DNA of 64,000 bases, from positions 48,749-112,748 of the forward strand of contig NZ_SWLZ01000015.1 of the NCBI RefSeq assembly GCF_005502275.1. Direction: 5' to 3'. The notes below the pieces were generated by a model, which did no database searches, had not been told where the DNA came from, and saw only the letters and a program-made list of their open reading frames with translations. The first letter of the stretch is position 1. Each line of letters starts with the position of its first letter. The stretch is from Robertmurraya siralis (GTDB taxonomy: Bacteria; Bacillota; Bacilli; Bacillales; Cytobacillaceae). A program made the translations under genes and the position numbers. Below, one piece after another: positions 62,407 to 64,000 of the stretch.

Positions 62407-63171
62407 TTAAGTTCGTGTCCAATAAGTAGACCCATCTCGATCACGTTCCATAAATCCATACTCGATTAAGTATCGTCGTAATGTCACATAGTCATGAAAA
62501 ATCGCTTTAAGAACATCATTGATTTCTTTTTCTGTATAATTTTTTCCTGTTTCAAATTTAGTTGAAATTTGTTGGAGAACAATTAGTTTCCGTTTTTCCT
62601 TACTAGGAAAAGTGTCTAGTGGTCCATCTACTCCGTTTTTAAAATAAGTGGTTAAAATTTTTTTTCGCTCAAGTTCCGTAATAGCATATCTTTCATCCAC
62701 CATTTTTGCCCCCTTATGAAATGCTACAAAGTTTTCTTCCTTCACTCCGCCGTTGTCTAGCAATTGCATTAACGCTAGAAAAACTTTCGCTTGCTTTTCT
62801 TTTTCTTTTAATTTAAAACGATGATTTCGAATGGTAGATGCACTTGAATCGAGCTTCTTGGCTATTTCTTTATCAGAAATGCCCTGAGAAAAATAATGAA
62901 GAAGCTCTCTTTGAATATCTGATAGGCCAGTATGCCTCTTACCCAAGCTCAATAAATAAGCAAACATCGATTGATGAACGATTTTAATATGCTCAGCAAT
63001 CGCTTTCTTTGCTTCATAATAGATGCCTTCACACAAACTTGGATAGATGATCCCGTTTTCAAATTTTTCGTTACAGATGAGACAAATAAATTCACCACTA
63101 TCTTCATTGAAAATATAGCCTTTTGCAAGGTCTTCTACAGAAGCTGACCAAAATAATGTGTTATCAATCAT
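62407..63171 (-). CDS. DUF2087 transcriptional regulator with LuxR-type HTH
   Basis: A protein of 254 residues. An N-terminal zinc-binding-like part (ICLICNEKFE and HIKIVHQ) comes first. A helix-turn-helix about residues 80-125 (QRELLHYFSQGISDKEIAKK, then LDSSASTIRNHRFKL) is of the LuxR/GerE type. The C-terminal KGKR-type DUF2087 domain (about 190-254, ISTKFETGKNYTEKEINDVL) follows. The ribosome site is poor. Its target is not known. Confidence 0.8.
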   Translation of the reverse strand: MIDNTLFWSASVEDLAKGYIFNEDSGEFICLICNEKFENGIIYPSLCEGIYYEAKKAIAEHIKIVHQSMFAYLLSLGKRHTGLSDIQRELLHYFSQGISDKEIAKKLDSSASTIRNHRFKLKEKEKQAKVFLALMQLLDNGGVKEENFVAFHKGAKMVDERYAITELERKKILTTYFKNGVDGPLDTFPSKEKRKLIVLQQISTKFETGKNYTEKEINDVLKAIFHDYVTLRRYLIEYGFMERDRDGSTYWTRT

Positions 63172-63426
63172 TTAACAAACAACTCTCTTTAATGTTTATT
63201 TAATTATAGATATAATATAAAAATGTTTATTTTTTTGTCAATTGTTTTCTTTTGTTCAAATAATGCTAAAACAATTTTGTCTACAAAAATAAATTTTTCT
63301 TATTTTTTGGTGCAAAATATTACTTGCAAATAAGTTCAGCGAATAGGTGGTGGCAGAGCCAAGTATTCAATAATTTAGCAAAAGGCTTGCTAAAAAATGT
63401 ATCGATATTTGAGTGAGGTGGCTTTA

Positions 63427-63897
63427 TTGAAGAGAGATAAAATGATATTGTATACGATTTGGTTTTTTACAGTTGGTCTTTTGTTGACTTTTGTACCAAA
63501 ACACCGAATACGGCAAGCGCTGTTAGCTTATTTTTTTAAACAAAGTATGACGTGGTTATTTGGTTTACTGGTAGTAGAAAATCGCTTTATAATTTATCCT
63601 GTTCGACTTTTCAAGAAAGTCAATAAGTCCAGTTTTTCATATGAATATTTTTTTTATCCGTCTTTTTGTGCCCTTTTTAATTTATATTATCCAGAAAAAA
63701 AACCTTTTTGGATAAGGGCACTTTATAACATTTTTTACACAGGGCTGCTTACGGGAATTGAAGTTCTAGCAGAAAAATATACAAACTTAATTAAATATGT
63801 AAATTGGAGATGGTATTGGAGTTTTCTCTCGATCGGATTAACGAATTATGCGTCACACTTGTTTTATCGCTGGTTTTTTAAGGAGCATTCCTGTTAG
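63427..63897 (+). CDS. CBO0543-family membrane protein
   Basis: A protein of 156 residues; TTG 63427 follows GAGGTGG. It has about four or five membrane segments and the residues LYYPEKKPFWIRALYNIFY and WRWYWSFLSIGLT, which fit the Bacillus CBO0543 family. Function unknown. It precedes the window end. Confidence 0.75.
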   Translation: MKRDKMILYTIWFFTVGLLLTFVPKHRIRQALLAYFFKQSMTWLFGLLVVENRFIIYPVRLFKKVNKSSFSYEYFFYPSFCALFNLYYPEKKPFWIRALYNIFYTGLLTGIEVLAEKYTNLIKYVNWRWYWSFLSIGLTNYASHLFYRWFFKEHSC

Positions 63898-63913
63898 AAA
63901 GATTTTCGGGGAC

Positions 63914-64000
63914 TTGAACAAAAAAGAGCCCTCTTGGTATGATATGGGGTGTCAAATCTGCAGAATTGACCCCTAACTTAGTTAACCAAGGAGGACTCCA
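63914..64000 (+). other. Leader of a gene beyond the window, insertion-sequence-like
   Basis: TTGAAC at about 63914, an 18-base spacer and TATGAT make a promoter. The following bases hold nested inverted repeats (GGGGTGTCAA with TTGACCCC; CCTCTTGG with CCAAGGAGG) and then AAGGAGGACTCC, a ribosome site, at the very end. The start codon should lie within the next few bases. The structure is like an insertion-sequence leader, but no IS family can be named. Confidence 0.4.

Noticed and set aside
1..64000. CRISPR arrays, rRNA and tRNA genes
   Set aside because: No regularly spaced repeats, rRNA segments or convincing tRNA cloverleaves were seen.

Overview
The window is low-GC Firmicute chromosome and reads as an endospore-forming Bacillaceae. 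Supporting signs are strong GGAGG ribosome sites with frequent TTG/GTG starts, sigma-K-type promoters, small Bacillus families (DUF1659, DUF2922, YvrJ, DUF2642, DUF3889, CBO0543), SbcDC, YwaF, and YcgR/YcgQ beside Zur boxes. The genus cannot be fixed from sequence alone. GlnRS and SelB together are unusual for the family.

Layout. 0-8 kb: an acetyltransferase fragment, DUF1232 and metallo-hydrolase genes, then a two-gene Hen1-Pnkp RNA-repair cassette, a lone holin-like gene, about 0.8 kb of decayed DNA, and the DUF1659-DUF2922-YvrJ trio. 8-27 kb: a cold-shock gene, sbcDC, a YwaF-like gene with a small P-loop kinase, selB, an acyl-CoA dehydrogenase with an acyl-CoA ligase, glnS (minus strand, palindrome over its promoter), sdaAB-sdaAA, and small metabolic or membrane genes.

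27.7-39.6 kb is the most distinctive block. It has four glycosyltransferases, a DUF2642 pair, a D-glucuronyl C5-epimerase-like protein, and homologues of all five enzymes of the WbpA-B-E-D-I route to UDP-2,3-diacetamido-2,3-dideoxy-D-mannuronic acid. Three good and one imperfect sigma-K promoter lie in it, and no flippase, polymerase or exporter was seen. I infer a mother-cell-made, spore-surface acidic polysaccharide, possibly epimerised after polymerisation.

39.6-64 kb: D-amino acid transaminase and dipeptidase, an M42 peptidase, a small gene split by a dispersed hairpin repeat (three copies seen), an IS1182-type remnant, a very large membrane protein, a second-site ctaB with an Fnr/Crp-like palindrome, pabA-pabBC, a divergent Zur-controlled zinc block (znuA / ycgR-ycgQ), a STAS protein, a DUF2087 regulator and a CBO0543 protein. 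The last 90 bases look like the leader of an insertion-sequence or other gene that starts just outside the window.
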